DNA of 64,000 nucleotides from Fermentimonas sp. (GCA_015478775.1 JADMKP010000012.1:1-64000); one strand, 5' to 3'. Numbered from the stretch's first letter, positions 34,104 through 44,011 are shown. The notes: generated by a model from the letters alone, not told the origin. Numbers and translations: made by a program.

Positions 34104-35528
34104 TTAATCGATTTCTCGATTCATATGTCTCTCCTCAATTTCAATATTGATTCTATCAATCACATCATCCTCAAGTTCGTATTTCGAGATTATAAACATA
34201 CCAAGAATAAGCAGAAGTGCCGGAATTACTACAACTAACCACAAAATTCCTTGCTCTACCAAGGGCGACTGTGATATAGAATTCTTTTCGTCGAAACCTA
34301 CAAAAGATAACACCAGTCCCGGTACTACACCACCAAGTGCCATTCCAGCCTTATAAAATATACCGGTAAGCGCGTTTACAATACCCGAAATTCTTCTTCC
34401 TGTTGTGTGTTCGCCATAAGATATAACCTCAGGTACAAGTGCCCACATATATCCTGTAGCAACAATAATTCCTGTCGACTTGATAAACTGTGCAACCATA
34501 ACAAGCCAAATTTGTGATTGTAATGAAGGTACAACAGAAACCACATAAAGTATTCCCATACCAACTATTGCAATTGTAAGAAAAACATAGAACATGTTCT
34601 TTTTTCCTATTTTCTTCTTAATTGCGGGCACCATTGGCATAAATATGAATGCAGGAATTGAACCAAGAGCCATAAAATATGGTAACATCTCGGGAGATCC
34701 TACGTTATATATCATATAATATGTTCCGGCCGAGTTCCCAATAGCCATCATTGCAAATGCTACTATAAAAAAGAATGCAAGAATTCTTAGCGGACGGTTT
34801 CTTACAAATTCGGTCCATAAATCGGATACTTTTACATCTGCCGTATCCTTCTCATCCATTACCACTCTTTCCTTAGTTTGCGTAAAACAGAATATCAAAA
34901 GAGCCAGTCCTGCCAATGCATAAATTGTCATAGTTATAAACCATGCATTCCCAGACTCTGCCGAATTGATTTTGCCATCTGGTGAAAATGTTTTAACAAG
35001 TATTGGTATTCCATATGCAACAGCCAACCCTCCAAGATTTGCCATAAACATACGGGTTGAGGTAAGTGCCGTTATTTCGTGAGTGTCTCTGGTAAGTGAT
35101 GCATTTAAAGCACCGTATGGCACATTTACCAGTGTGTATGCCATCGATAGCCCTATGTAGGTAATATAAGCATACAATAAAGAACCTGAAAAGCCATTCC
35201 AAAAGCAAAGTATTGCAAAACCTGTAAGAGGAATGCCCCCCAAAATCAAATATGAACGATATTTACCTAGCTTAGGAGTTCTCTTATCAATAAAAGCACC
35301 AACAATTGGATCCCATATTACATCAATCAGTCGAACTATTAGGAACATAACTGCCGCAGTTGCCGCAGGTAATCCGAAGACATTTGTGTAAAAGATTAAC
35401 AGGTACATCGAAACAGTCTGATAGATTAGATTCTGAGCCAGATCACCTGAACCAAAACCTATTCTCTGAGTCCATGAGAGTTTATAAAAACCCCTCGATT
35501 CACCCTTTCTAATTAAATTTGATTCCAT
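34104..35528 (-). CDS. GPH-family (glycoside-pentoside-hexuronide) cation symporter, XynP-like
   Basis: This 474-residue membrane protein has about 12 hydrophobic segments and the GPH signature RLIDVIWDPIVGAFIDKRTP in the first third, with QRIGFGSGDLAQNLIYQ near the N-terminus. Such symporters take up disaccharides or xylo-oligosaccharides with H+ or Na+. It is the first gene of the operon that continues with GH43, GH67, uxuA, the SDR, xylB and xylA, so the cargo is probably xylose- or aldouronate-containing oligosaccharide. Confidence 0.9.
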   Translation of the reverse strand: MESNLIRKGESRGFYKLSWTQRIGFGSGDLAQNLIYQTVSMYLLIFYTNVFGLPAATAAVMFLIVRLIDVIWDPIVGAFIDKRTPKLGKYRSYLILGGIPLTGFAILCFWNGFSGSLLYAYITYIGLSMAYTLVNVPYGALNASLTRDTHEITALTSTRMFMANLGGLAVAYGIPILVKTFSPDGKINSAESGNAWFITMTIYALAGLALLIFCFTQTKERVVMDEKDTADVKVSDLWTEFVRNRPLRILAFFFIVAFAMMAIGNSAGTYYMIYNVGSPEMLPYFMALGSIPAFIFMPMVPAIKKKIGKKNMFYVFLTIAIVGMGILYVVSVVPSLQSQIWLVMVAQFIKSTGIIVATGYMWALVPEVISYGEHTTGRRISGIVNALTGIFYKAGMALGGVVPGLVLSFVGFDEKNSISQSPLVEQGILWLVVVIPALLLILGMFIISKYELEDDVIDRINIEIEERHMNREID

Positions 35529-35888
35529 TGTATTAAGTTATAACTAATATTATTTGTTCCTAATTAATTCTTTTTGCTTTCAATATCTATGTATCCAAAC
35601 GTTTTTGATGTTTTTTTTATTAAGATTAATAGCATAATATGATTTATAGCATACAATGCATTATTTTGCATGATATTGAGTTTATGTCATTTTTTTACAG
35701 ATTATTTAAAAGACTATAGATGTAATTAATTCAATTTAGAATAATAAATTGTGTAAAAATACAATTAAAATTATAGAAGACAAAAGAAAATCATACATGT
35801 TTTAAAACATATATTATCAGCTATATAGGTATTGTACTAACTACCAATAGTTTATATATGTATTTTGTACAATAAGATAGTGCAATTT
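35529..35888. promoter_or_regulatory. Leader/promoter region of the symporter operon
   Basis: This region of about 360 nt, with no gene, lies between the symporter start and the susD terminator. It holds four GCAT motifs (35632, 35649, 35658 and 35668, the last three 9-10 nt apart) and a perfect 14-nt palindrome of arms ATGTTTT/AAAACAT at 35797-35810. I find no clean minus-strand TAnnTTTG box. These may be operator sites for a xylose- or oligosaccharide-responsive regulator encoded elsewhere. Confidence 0.4.
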
Positions 35889-35916
35889 AAAAAAACCGGA
35901 GCTCAATATGCTCCGG
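35889..35916 (-). terminator. Intrinsic terminator after susD
   Basis: CCGGAGC (35896-35902) and GCTCCGG (35910-35916) form a perfect GC-rich stem with a 7-nt loop, followed on the minus strand by seven T (35889-35895). It lies 20 nt past the susD stop and closes the whole xylan locus. Confidence 0.9.
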
Positions 35917-35935
35917 CTATAATTATTGGTAAATA

Positions 35936-37870
35936 TTAATATCCAGGGTTTTGATAAGCAGCTTTCTCCTCATCACTCATTGTTAATCCATCTATCTGTC
36001 CTTGAGGGATTGGTCGTAGATAATGAAAAGGTTGAATCGTTCTTTGATAAACAACTCGCTCATGATCTCCGGCACTACTTCCACAAATGGAATATGAACC
36101 AGCTACCTCTGCCCATTTTTGTGTGCGTACAAGATCATCCCAGCGGTAACCTTCACCAAAAAGTTCTCTACTGCGCTCTTCCAGAATGTAATTAATATCA
36201 ATTGTAGCAGGTGTAGCAGCAACCATTGCTGCACTGTTATCCTCAACTTTTGAATAATTGCCATTATTTTTCCAACGCCATTTACCTGCACGTTCACGCA
36301 ATACATTTACAAGTTCTCCAGCCGACTCAGTGCCTGTTGCACCTTTCACAGCAGCTTCTGCAGCTATTAAATAAAATTCAGAAAACTTGGCAATATTCCA
36401 CGGACGGGTACTGGCACCATTAGGTTGTCCTAATCCGGATCCGTTATCAGTTCTGTAAGTTCCCAATTTCCATAGACCAGGATAATAAATACGGCTAATT
36501 CCACTTGGGGGAATAACCCAGTCTGCCCTGCCTGGTAACGTTCCGGCCCCCACATTGCTTTTTCCGGCACCTACTTCATAAGTAACAGCTGGTGTAGGCT
36601 CTTCATCTAAAAATGTCAATACAGGTTCACCGTTTCTAACTAGCAAACCGTTTGCATTATAAAGGGACTCATTTGAAATGCCCGCTTTAGCCCAGTTTCC
36701 ATAAAAAACTGTTGAAAAGGTACCATCAAAGCGGCTGTCAATTGCCTTATCTGTGAATGTCTCGGTATATGCTTCAATAGTAGGAGCCATACGAGTCCAT
36801 GGACGGCCACCCCATTGAACGGCGTCTCGCTGAACAGAAGAAACATTATAATCAGTACCGTTAGCCGAGCTTCTCACGTTTGGATAGTTGGATGTTACAT
36901 ACCATACAGCATAATTATCGGGTGGCGCACCATTTCCCCATGATAAACTTGTTTGATTATAGTATTCATCTTCAATATGATCGGAGTACAAAACAATCTC
37001 TTTGTTCCTATCATTGCTGCCCAAGTGAACATCATAGTAATATTCTAACAGTCCAAAAGGACCAGGGTTATTTATACCCTCTAATGCTATATTGTATGCC
37101 TGTTGATAATACCATGCAGCATCATGTCCGTCAGGATCAGTTCTTGGTGTTTCAGGATAAGTAGGAATATTATTAGGATTTTCCAGCCACCATGCATAAG
37201 TGAGATATGCTTTAGATAGAAATAGTCGGGCTGCTGTTTTTGTAACACCACCTGTTACACGTCCTGTCTCAGGGAGTTCAGCAATAGCTGTTATCAAATC
37301 AGGAAAAACGCCCTTAGTGTATACTTCAGGTACAGTATTGCGTGTTGATACTCTAGAGGGAGAGGTGTTGAATTTGAGTTCACCCGATCCTAAATCAAGT
37401 GGTACTCCACCAAAAGTTTTAACTAGCATGAAATAATCAAATGCTCTCCAGAAACGGGCTTCAGAAATCAGCGCTTCTGATAATCCCACTTCAGCAGCAT
37501 TTTCTATTATCCCACTCGCAGTGTTAATATTGCTGTAAACGGCGCCCCAAAGTGCGTCTGAGCGACTGCTTGATGGATTCAAAGATCCAACTCCCGACAT
37601 ATCTGTATCCTTAAAGTTGTTGTCGGCACTTTGTGCATATGTATATTCATCAGTACCATTTTGTTGTGCTGCATAATAGTATTGTCCAAAAAAATAGCGG
37701 GTGTGTGAATACAAAGAGGTCAATCCATATTGTATACCTTGTTCAGTCTTGAAAAAACCGGGTTCATAAATACTTCTCGGTGTTTCCTCAAGGATATCAT
37801 TTGAGCAACCGGTTAAATAAGTAATTAACACTATTGTTGCTGCTGTTATAATTATTTTAAATTTTCGCAT
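35936..37870 (-). CDS. SusD-family starch/xylan-oligosaccharide-binding outer-membrane lipoprotein
   Basis: This protein has 644 residues from the ATG at 37870; an ATG five codons earlier lacks the signal peptide start. The lipoprotein signal MRKFKIIITAATIVLITYLT ends at a Cys in LTGCSND. RagB/SusD features are LEETPRSIYEPGFFKTEQGI, helical TPR-like segments (EARFWRAFDYFMLVKTFGG), AARLFLSKAYLTYAWW, and the late block EERSRELFGEGYRWDDLVR with HYLRPIPQGQID. It caps the SusC barrel and captures glycan. It follows susC by 37 nt. No SusE/F-like binding protein follows it; the operon ends here. Confidence 0.95.
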   Translation of the reverse strand: MRKFKIIITAATIVLITYLTGCSNDILEETPRSIYEPGFFKTEQGIQYGLTSLYSHTRYFFGQYYYAAQQNGTDEYTYAQSADNNFKDTDMSGVGSLNPSSSRSDALWGAVYSNINTASGIIENAAEVGLSEALISEARFWRAFDYFMLVKTFGGVPLDLGSGELKFNTSPSRVSTRNTVPEVYTKGVFPDLITAIAELPETGRVTGGVTKTAARLFLSKAYLTYAWWLENPNNIPTYPETPRTDPDGHDAAWYYQQAYNIALEGINNPGPFGLLEYYYDVHLGSNDRNKEIVLYSDHIEDEYYNQTSLSWGNGAPPDNYAVWYVTSNYPNVRSSANGTDYNVSSVQRDAVQWGGRPWTRMAPTIEAYTETFTDKAIDSRFDGTFSTVFYGNWAKAGISNESLYNANGLLVRNGEPVLTFLDEEPTPAVTYEVGAGKSNVGAGTLPGRADWVIPPSGISRIYYPGLWKLGTYRTDNGSGLGQPNGASTRPWNIAKFSEFYLIAAEAAVKGATGTESAGELVNVLRERAGKWRWKNNGNYSKVEDNSAAMVAATPATIDINYILEERSRELFGEGYRWDDLVRTQKWAEVAGSYSICGSSAGDHERVVYQRTIQPFHYLRPIPQGQIDGLTMSDEEKAAYQNPGY

Positions 37871-37907
37871 TTCAGTATATATCAAAGTTAGTTAATATTG
37901 AAATTAT

Positions 37908-40900
37908 CTAGAAAGTAAGATTTAATCCGAAAACAAAGTTTCTTGTTTGTGGACTATTAGTTGCTACTATAAGCATAGTGTTTGCATTATAGCCTCCGCC
38001 TACTGTTGCAACGTTTTCATCACCATATGAGTTGGTTACCGGGTCCATACCAGACTCTTTGTTAAACGGTGAAAAGAGAACAAATGCATTCTGGACACTA
38101 AAATATAGTCGTAAACCATCAATTCCTGACCTGTTTATCCAATCTGCTTTTTTATCGAAGTTGTAACCTAACATTATCTGTCCTACTTTAAAATAAGATG
38201 CATCAAAGTAGCCTAAAGTACTTCCGTATTTTGGATTATCACCACTCTTGATACCACCTGGTTTTGGATACTTGGCATCTGTGTTTTCAGGTGTCCAGTA
38301 ATCAACTTTTACATTACCTCTACGTCCTGAAAGCAAATTCAAGTAACCATTAGATGCATGAAGAGAGCTTACCAAAATTCCTCCGTGCTGATAAGTGCCA
38401 ATTACATTTAGGTCCCAGTTTTTATATGCCAAACGGGTATTAAATCCACCCAGCCAATCAGGATCTGCATTAATAACCTGTCTGTCATCAGCACCAATTT
38501 GTCTTACAGGTACACCATTATTGTAATCACCGGTATATTTAACTTTAATCATACCCACGTTACCTCCCGGTTCTAATATATCAAGATGAGGATCGCCTTC
38601 TTGCCATAAACCTATATTCTCATAATCAAAAATTGAATTTATAGCGTGTCCCACAAACCATGCATTAGATTCGTCTCTCTCCTGACCAGATGCCAGTTCT
38701 ACAATTTTATTCCTGTTAGAATAGAAGTTTAATCCAAAATCCCAGCTCAAGCCTTCACTATTATCAATTATAACACCATTAAGAGCAATCTCTAAACCTT
38801 TGTTTTGAGACTTACCAATATTAGCCCAATAACTTGCAACTCCTGATGTGGAAGGAAGATTTACGCGCATTAGAAGGTCGTTGGTATCAACCTGATAATA
38901 GTCAATTGATCCTGTCAACCTGTTATTTAATACAGAAAAATCAACTCCCACGTTAGATGTTCTTGAATATTCCCATCCCAAACCGGCATTAGGAACACTT
39001 GAAACATAAGCACCTATTGTTGTTTCAGATCCAAAATTATATGGACGAACAGATAATAGGCCTAAAGTAGCATAAGGGTCTACAGACTGGTTAGATGTTT
39101 GTCCCCAGCCTAAGCGCACTTTTAAATTATTTACCCAGCTCACATCTTCCATAAACGCTTCTCTGTGCAAGTTCCAGCCTGCAGAAATAGCAGGGTAGGT
39201 ATGCCACTTATAGCCCGGAGAAAGTCTTGAGGATCCGTCTGAACGCATTGCTAGAGAGACCATATATTTATTGTCGTAATCATACATTATACGTCCCATC
39301 CATGATTTAAGACCCGACTCTTCAAAACGTTGATCATTAGGGTTCACTGTTACATCAGCTTTTGCTGCTTGTCCCAAGTTCCAATATTGAAAATGGTTAG
39401 AAGGAATATTTAATGCACTTACTCTCGAACGATCATAATGAGTTTGCTCTTCAGAATATAGACCTGTTAAATTTATATGATGCTTATCAAAATATTTATC
39501 GTATGTAACAATATTTTCAACCACCCACTGGTAAGTAAGTGATTTTTCAAGCGATCCGGTAGATGCTGCATCTGGGGCATTGCTAAATATACCTGTTCCC
39601 TGAAATGTTCCTCTATTCATTCCTCTAAGGTTAAGCCCTAAATTCATACGATAACTCAAACCTTCAATTCCAGGTATCTTAACATCTGCATAAACTGAAT
39701 TGTATGAGCCATAGCCTCGTTGATTGTCGGCGTAGTTATCTCCCAAACCTTCCAATCTCTCGCGAGTCATTGTCCAAGTCTCGTCATCAATTGATTTCAC
39801 TGTACGCTTAAGTGTACCATCTTCATTATAAGGATTTATAAGAGGTGAGGTTGACAGAGTACTGTACATGCCAATATTCTGTCCATTGTTTGTATTATAA
39901 TTATTGTTTGTAGTGAGGCCGAAACGGAAATAATTTCCTACTGCCTGATCAATATTAGCACGTAAATTGATACGACGGTATTCTTGTCCGGGAAGTAACG
40001 ATGTATCTTGATAATAGCCTGCTCCAAAATTAAAACTACCTGTTGCAGTACCACTGGATACTCCAACATCATGACTCATAACCATTCCCGTATTAAACAT
40101 TAAATCCTGCCAGTCGGTATTTACACCCACTTCTTCATCTGCTCCCAGAGTGGGGCGACTATTTCCATCACCCAAATCTTCTTTATATACCCCTGCATCA
40201 TGACGCATCTGATACAATTCGTCACCTGTCATCATCGGATAACGGTTATAAAGCGTTTTAGCACCATAATAAGCGTTATAGCTAACTGTTGCTTTCTGAC
40301 CGGCAACACCCTTAAATGTGGTAATCATTATAACACCATTAGCTCCTCTCGATCCATAAATAGCTGTAGATGAGGCGTCTTTTAATACGTCGATACTCCT
40401 GATATCGTTGGGGTTGATGTCTGAAATACTTCCGGCAAAAGGAATCCCGTCCAATACTATCAAAGGATTATTGTCGGCATTCAATGATCTGGTTCCACGA
40501 ATACGTATCTGCATATCCGCACCTGGTCGGGAGCTAGATTGCTGCATCTGTACACCTGGCAGTCGTCCCTGCAGAGCAGTGGTTATATTACCTGTTGCAA
40601 TTTGTCTAATATCATCAGCCTGTATAGATGAAACCGAACCGGTAACGGCCTCTCTCCTCATAGTACCGTAGCCTACAACAACAACTTCATCCAGTAATTC
40701 GGTGTCTTCCACTAAAATTATCCGGATAGAATTCCTGCCTTCTAATGCTACTGTCTGACTAAGCATTCCAACATACGAAACTTCCAGCGTTGCATTTGCC
40801 GGAACATTCGATAGGATGAAATTTCCATCAATATCGGTAATAGTACCAATTGAAGTCCCTGTTATACGAACAGTTACACCAATCAGTGATTCTCCTTCTC

Positions 40901-41009
40901 CGTTTGTAACCGTACCTGTAACGGTTGTTTGAGCGGAGACAAATAAAGAAATAGTACTCAGCAAGAGAATACAAATTCCTTTCAATAGGTTCATTTTGTT
41001 CTTTTTCAT
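37908..41009 (-). CDS. SusC-family TonB-dependent outer-membrane transporter
   Basis: This 1033-residue protein has a signal peptide (ending FVSA). A carboxypeptidase-regulatory-like beta-sandwich follows (TTVTGTVTNGEGESLIGVTV), then the TonB-box-like DEVVVVGYGTMRREAVTGSV. The plug domain includes LPGVQMQQSSSRPGADMQIR and the SusC signature GVIMITTFKG. A 22-strand barrel ends in TRNFVFGLNLTF with a terminal Phe. It imports large oligosaccharides with the SusD partner. It is preceded by a 257-nt leader with a direct repeat (41042-41074), and the SusCD pair is placed last in the cluster, not first as is more common. Confidence 0.96.
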   Translation of the reverse strand: MKKNKMNLLKGICILLLSTISLFVSAQTTVTGTVTNGEGESLIGVTVRITGTSIGTITDIDGNFILSNVPANATLEVSYVGMLSQTVALEGRNSIRIILVEDTELLDEVVVVGYGTMRREAVTGSVSSIQADDIRQIATGNITTALQGRLPGVQMQQSSSRPGADMQIRIRGTRSLNADNNPLIVLDGIPFAGSISDINPNDIRSIDVLKDASSTAIYGSRGANGVIMITTFKGVAGQKATVSYNAYYGAKTLYNRYPMMTGDELYQMRHDAGVYKEDLGDGNSRPTLGADEEVGVNTDWQDLMFNTGMVMSHDVGVSSGTATGSFNFGAGYYQDTSLLPGQEYRRINLRANIDQAVGNYFRFGLTTNNNYNTNNGQNIGMYSTLSTSPLINPYNEDGTLKRTVKSIDDETWTMTRERLEGLGDNYADNQRGYGSYNSVYADVKIPGIEGLSYRMNLGLNLRGMNRGTFQGTGIFSNAPDAASTGSLEKSLTYQWVVENIVTYDKYFDKHHINLTGLYSEEQTHYDRSRVSALNIPSNHFQYWNLGQAAKADVTVNPNDQRFEESGLKSWMGRIMYDYDNKYMVSLAMRSDGSSRLSPGYKWHTYPAISAGWNLHREAFMEDVSWVNNLKVRLGWGQTSNQSVDPYATLGLLSVRPYNFGSETTIGAYVSSVPNAGLGWEYSRTSNVGVDFSVLNNRLTGSIDYYQVDTNDLLMRVNLPSTSGVASYWANIGKSQNKGLEIALNGVIIDNSEGLSWDFGLNFYSNRNKIVELASGQERDESNAWFVGHAINSIFDYENIGLWQEGDPHLDILEPGGNVGMIKVKYTGDYNNGVPVRQIGADDRQVINADPDWLGGFNTRLAYKNWDLNVIGTYQHGGILVSSLHASNGYLNLLSGRRGNVKVDYWTPENTDAKYPKPGGIKSGDNPKYGSTLGYFDASYFKVGQIMLGYNFDKKADWINRSGIDGLRLYFSVQNAFVLFSPFNKESGMDPVTNSYGDENVATVGGGYNANTMLIVATNSPQTRNFVFGLNLTF

Positions 41010-41041
41010 TCTCTGATTTGTTTAGTTAAATAGATTTAGTT

Positions 41042-41074
41042 GTGTTTGTGCACAGGTTGTGTTCGTACACAGGT
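41042..41074. repeat. Tandem 16-nt imperfect direct repeat in the susC leader
   Basis: GTGTTTGTGCACAGGT (41042-41057) and GTGTTCGTACACAGGT (41059-41074) differ at two positions and have a 17-nt period. Each contains a TGT...ACA inverted element. They lie about 33 nt upstream of the susC ATG, within the likely 5' untranslated region. Confidence 0.7.
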
Positions 41075-41210
41075 AGAATTAAATTTTGCTCGTTTTCTGT
41101 TTTACAAAGCAGTTATAGCATAATTCAGTATGTATATCGCACAATAATTAGAAGCATCTAACTGTTCTTAATACAGAAAGGTGTAAAGTTAGAATATATT
41201 ATTTAAATAA

Positions 41211-41218
41211 CAAATATA
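41211..41218 (-). promoter_or_regulatory. Possible -7 element for susC
   Basis: On the minus strand this reads TATATTTG, a match to TAnnTTTG. A TTG at 41241-41243 lies 22 nt upstream, slightly more than the usual spacing. If used, the leader would be nearly 200 nt. Confidence 0.35.
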
Positions 41219-41266
41219 TTATTGTTAAAAGACTATTTAACAATATTGTGTTAACAATACTATAAA

Positions 41267-43840
41267 TTATCTCTTCTTTGGAGTTTCGTTCATAAATAAA
41301 TGGGTTTCTTCATAACCTCCAAAATCAACAATTATTTTCTGAAATACAATACCCGGATCCATCGGTTCTAAAATTAGGGTATAAACTCCTTCTTCAGATT
41401 CTGGTAAACTAAGATTGATATCCTTTTTTACAACTCTCCCTGCTACAGTTGGGTAAAAAACAGAGTAAATGTTTTCAGGATCCTCGTTAAGATTTGAGTT
41501 GAAATTAATTATCTTTTTTTCACCTCCATCAAAACCAACTCTGTATTCGTGTCCTTTACTATCATGGAAAGGTAGTGTAGATTTAACCACCACATGAACT
41601 GTAACTTCACTAACATCTTCAGGAATATTCATTTTATATGAGAGGGAAGCACCGTTAACTGATTTAGTATACGGCATTAGAGCAACACCGCTTAATGTGC
41701 GTCCCATATGAGGGATTACTGTCCATTCTGCTTCAGGCGCATTTAATGCCTCATAATAATGTTCAGTCTCAATCACTACCACACCGTTTTTTGAAGAGAA
41801 TACATATCCGCCAACCTCATTTTCAGTATTATCAAATTTATATATCTCGGGCAAAGTGTCTTCCTTAAAATTATCGTTCCAAGACGTGTAACCAATCTTT
41901 TTCTGAATCATCATACCGTCCCATTTTCCATCAGACATAATTTTATTGTAATCGTAGCTCAAATCTGCATCTCTTTTAAAAGTTTTCTCTACTTTTTCTG
42001 CCCAATAGTTAGCTTCGGGGTTATTTTCAGAATAAAGCTTATGATTCATTGCTTGTGAAAAATACATCTCGTAGATGTTGGCCATAGCTTGAACTGGGTA
42101 AAGAATAAGTTGCTTGTATGCATCACGATATTCTGGTTTCAGAGAGATAAACTGCCTTAAAGCCTCCGCTTCAAGCTTTATATATTCATCAGACACTTGC
42201 TGCCATTCGCCCGTTTCTAAATTATATGTATTACGATTTAGCATTTCGGGGGTTACCCTGCCGTTGTATTTGCTATAAAGGTTAAGTATTCTCGATGCTT
42301 CATTAGCTTGATCATCACCAAACTGCTGTTTGCAGAACTCACGAGTATGGTCTAGAAGATTTTCAGCAGTAAATCTCGTTGGGTTCCATGCCATATCCAG
42401 ATATAGAGTGATTGGATATTCCATTGGTTTTAAGTCACCCACATTAACTACCCACAATTTATCCACACCATAATCGTAGGTCAATTGCAGCTGCTCCCAC
42501 ATATTCTGAATAGGAGTAACATTTAGCCATTTTGAGTTTCTAGGAGCACCCACATAATCAAAATGATAATACATTCCCCAACCTCCCGAATGGTCTCTAT
42601 CCTCAGCTGTAGGCAAACGACGTACGTTGCCCCAATTATCGTCAGTAAGTAACATTATAACATCAGATGGTGGTCGCAAACCCATATCAAAATAACGCTG
42701 CACCTCTTTGTATATAGCCCATACCTGTGGAAGTTTTTCAGGCGACTCACCCGTAACATCCTTTATTATTTTCCGCTGATTACTGATAATGTTTTCCAGA
42801 AGTCTAATATTGTCTTCATCTGTAGGCACATAAAGATGATCTTCACCTTCTTTTCCACCCATAGGAGTATCTCCATCACCTCTCATTCCAATGGTAACAA
42901 GGTCATCTGTTCCAACAACTCTTTCAATTCCTTCTCTGAAGAATTCATCTATAACTTCTTGGTTAGTATTATAGTTCCATTCACCATATTCATTTCTATT
43001 TCTTGCCCATTCCTGATGATTACGAGCCATAGGTTCATGATGGGTAGTACCAATAACCACTCCCATAGTATCGGCAGTTTTACTGTTTAATGGGTCATCG
43101 GCATAAAAAGCCCAATCCCACATTGCTGGCCATAAAAAGTTGCCACGAAGCCTTAATATCAATTCAAATACACGAGAATAAAAACGATGATCACCAATTT
43201 TAGTTCCATAAGTATTCAAAACCCAGGTTGTAAGTGCTGGGGCCTCATCATTTAAAAATATACCTCTATATTTTACAGCAGGTTCACCTGCCGTGTAAAC
43301 TCCTTTTGTTATCGATAAATTCTCCTGAGGTATTACAGGAACATCTGCCCAATCATACCATGGCGAAACTCCTAGCTGTTCCGATAGCTCGTAGATACCA
43401 TAAATAGCTCCTCTCTTATCACTTCCGGCAATTACCAAAGCTTCTTCAACACCATCAAATGGGTTGGATACAACAGTTATTATATATTTTTCATTCTTAC
43501 CCTTCAGCTGTTCTGTGTCAAACTTATTATTATCAGTGAGAGTTTTTATAAAACGACTATCCAGAGTTCCCACAATAATTAATCTGTCTTTATTGGGAGT
43601 ATTAATTACCGTAGCCCGTTTGCCCGATACTCTTTCAAAATCTTCACTCAGATTTGCAGCAGCAATACCTACTCCTGCATCTTCATCAATATCAATTAAT
43701 ATAGTTGCAGGTAAATTATTCTCAATTAATGTGAATCTTTCTGGAGATAACTCATAGAAAGTAATTCCATTGTGATCTTTTGCCACAGAAGTGTAGCATA
43801 TTAATACTGACAGAATTATAAAAAATATTTTCTTCATCAT
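41267..43840 (-). CDS. GH115 xylan alpha-1,2-glucuronidase
   Basis: This 857-residue exported enzyme has a signal peptide MKKIFFIILSVLICYTSVA. An N-terminal domain includes LIIVGTLDSRFIK and RGAIYGIYELSEQLGVSPWY. The barrel has hallmark stretches KYRGIFLNDEAPALTTW, TTHHEPMARNHQEW, GMRGDGDTPMGG and LLTDDNWGNVRRLP. The C-terminal domain (about 690-857) is a beta-sandwich. GH115 releases (4-O-methyl)glucuronic acid from internal xylose residues of glucuronoxylan, upstream of the GH67 step. It is separated from GH97 by a large hairpin and from susC by a long leader, so expression may differ from that of its neighbours. Confidence 0.93.
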   Translation of the reverse strand: MMKKIFFIILSVLICYTSVAKDHNGITFYELSPERFTLIENNLPATILIDIDEDAGVGIAAANLSEDFERVSGKRATVINTPNKDRLIIVGTLDSRFIKTLTDNNKFDTEQLKGKNEKYIITVVSNPFDGVEEALVIAGSDKRGAIYGIYELSEQLGVSPWYDWADVPVIPQENLSITKGVYTAGEPAVKYRGIFLNDEAPALTTWVLNTYGTKIGDHRFYSRVFELILRLRGNFLWPAMWDWAFYADDPLNSKTADTMGVVIGTTHHEPMARNHQEWARNRNEYGEWNYNTNQEVIDEFFREGIERVVGTDDLVTIGMRGDGDTPMGGKEGEDHLYVPTDEDNIRLLENIISNQRKIIKDVTGESPEKLPQVWAIYKEVQRYFDMGLRPPSDVIMLLTDDNWGNVRRLPTAEDRDHSGGWGMYYHFDYVGAPRNSKWLNVTPIQNMWEQLQLTYDYGVDKLWVVNVGDLKPMEYPITLYLDMAWNPTRFTAENLLDHTREFCKQQFGDDQANEASRILNLYSKYNGRVTPEMLNRNTYNLETGEWQQVSDEYIKLEAEALRQFISLKPEYRDAYKQLILYPVQAMANIYEMYFSQAMNHKLYSENNPEANYWAEKVEKTFKRDADLSYDYNKIMSDGKWDGMMIQKKIGYTSWNDNFKEDTLPEIYKFDNTENEVGGYVFSSKNGVVVIETEHYYEALNAPEAEWTVIPHMGRTLSGVALMPYTKSVNGASLSYKMNIPEDVSEVTVHVVVKSTLPFHDSKGHEYRVGFDGGEKKIINFNSNLNEDPENIYSVFYPTVAGRVVKKDINLSLPESEEGVYTLILEPMDPGIVFQKIIVDFGGYEETHLFMNETPKKR

Positions 43841-43923
43841 ACTTATTTTTAATTGTATTGCAGTTTTATGTTATCTTATTTAAGGACGTGAAAAATTGTA
43901 AGTAGCCGATCCAAATTAGTAGA

Positions 43924-43988
43924 TTAGCCGTACCAAGTCCGGATCCTCCTCGAAAATTTCGAGTGGGATTGGGACTTGGTACGGCTAA
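43924..43988. repeat. 65-nt near-perfect stem-loop between GH97 and GH115
   Basis: A perfect 17-bp outer stem (43924-43940 with 43972-43988) encloses a nested inverted repeat. The innermost part is CTCGAAA/TTTCGAG around one A (43949-43963), linked by further pairs from 43942 to 43970 with one mismatch and two wobbles. It lies 24 nt beyond the GH97 stop and is much more GC-rich than the surrounding DNA. A run of five T occurs only about 24 nt further on the minus strand, so it is not a standard terminator. Possible roles are an mRNA-stabilising 3' structure or a dispersed palindromic repeat element. Confidence 0.8.
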
Positions 43989-44011
43989 AGTATATACTTA
44001 GTCCCGTCTTG

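Noticed and set aside
43924-43988. The large hairpin as an ordinary intrinsic terminator
   Set aside because: No T-run follows directly in either direction, and the stem is much longer than in the three clear terminators of this window.
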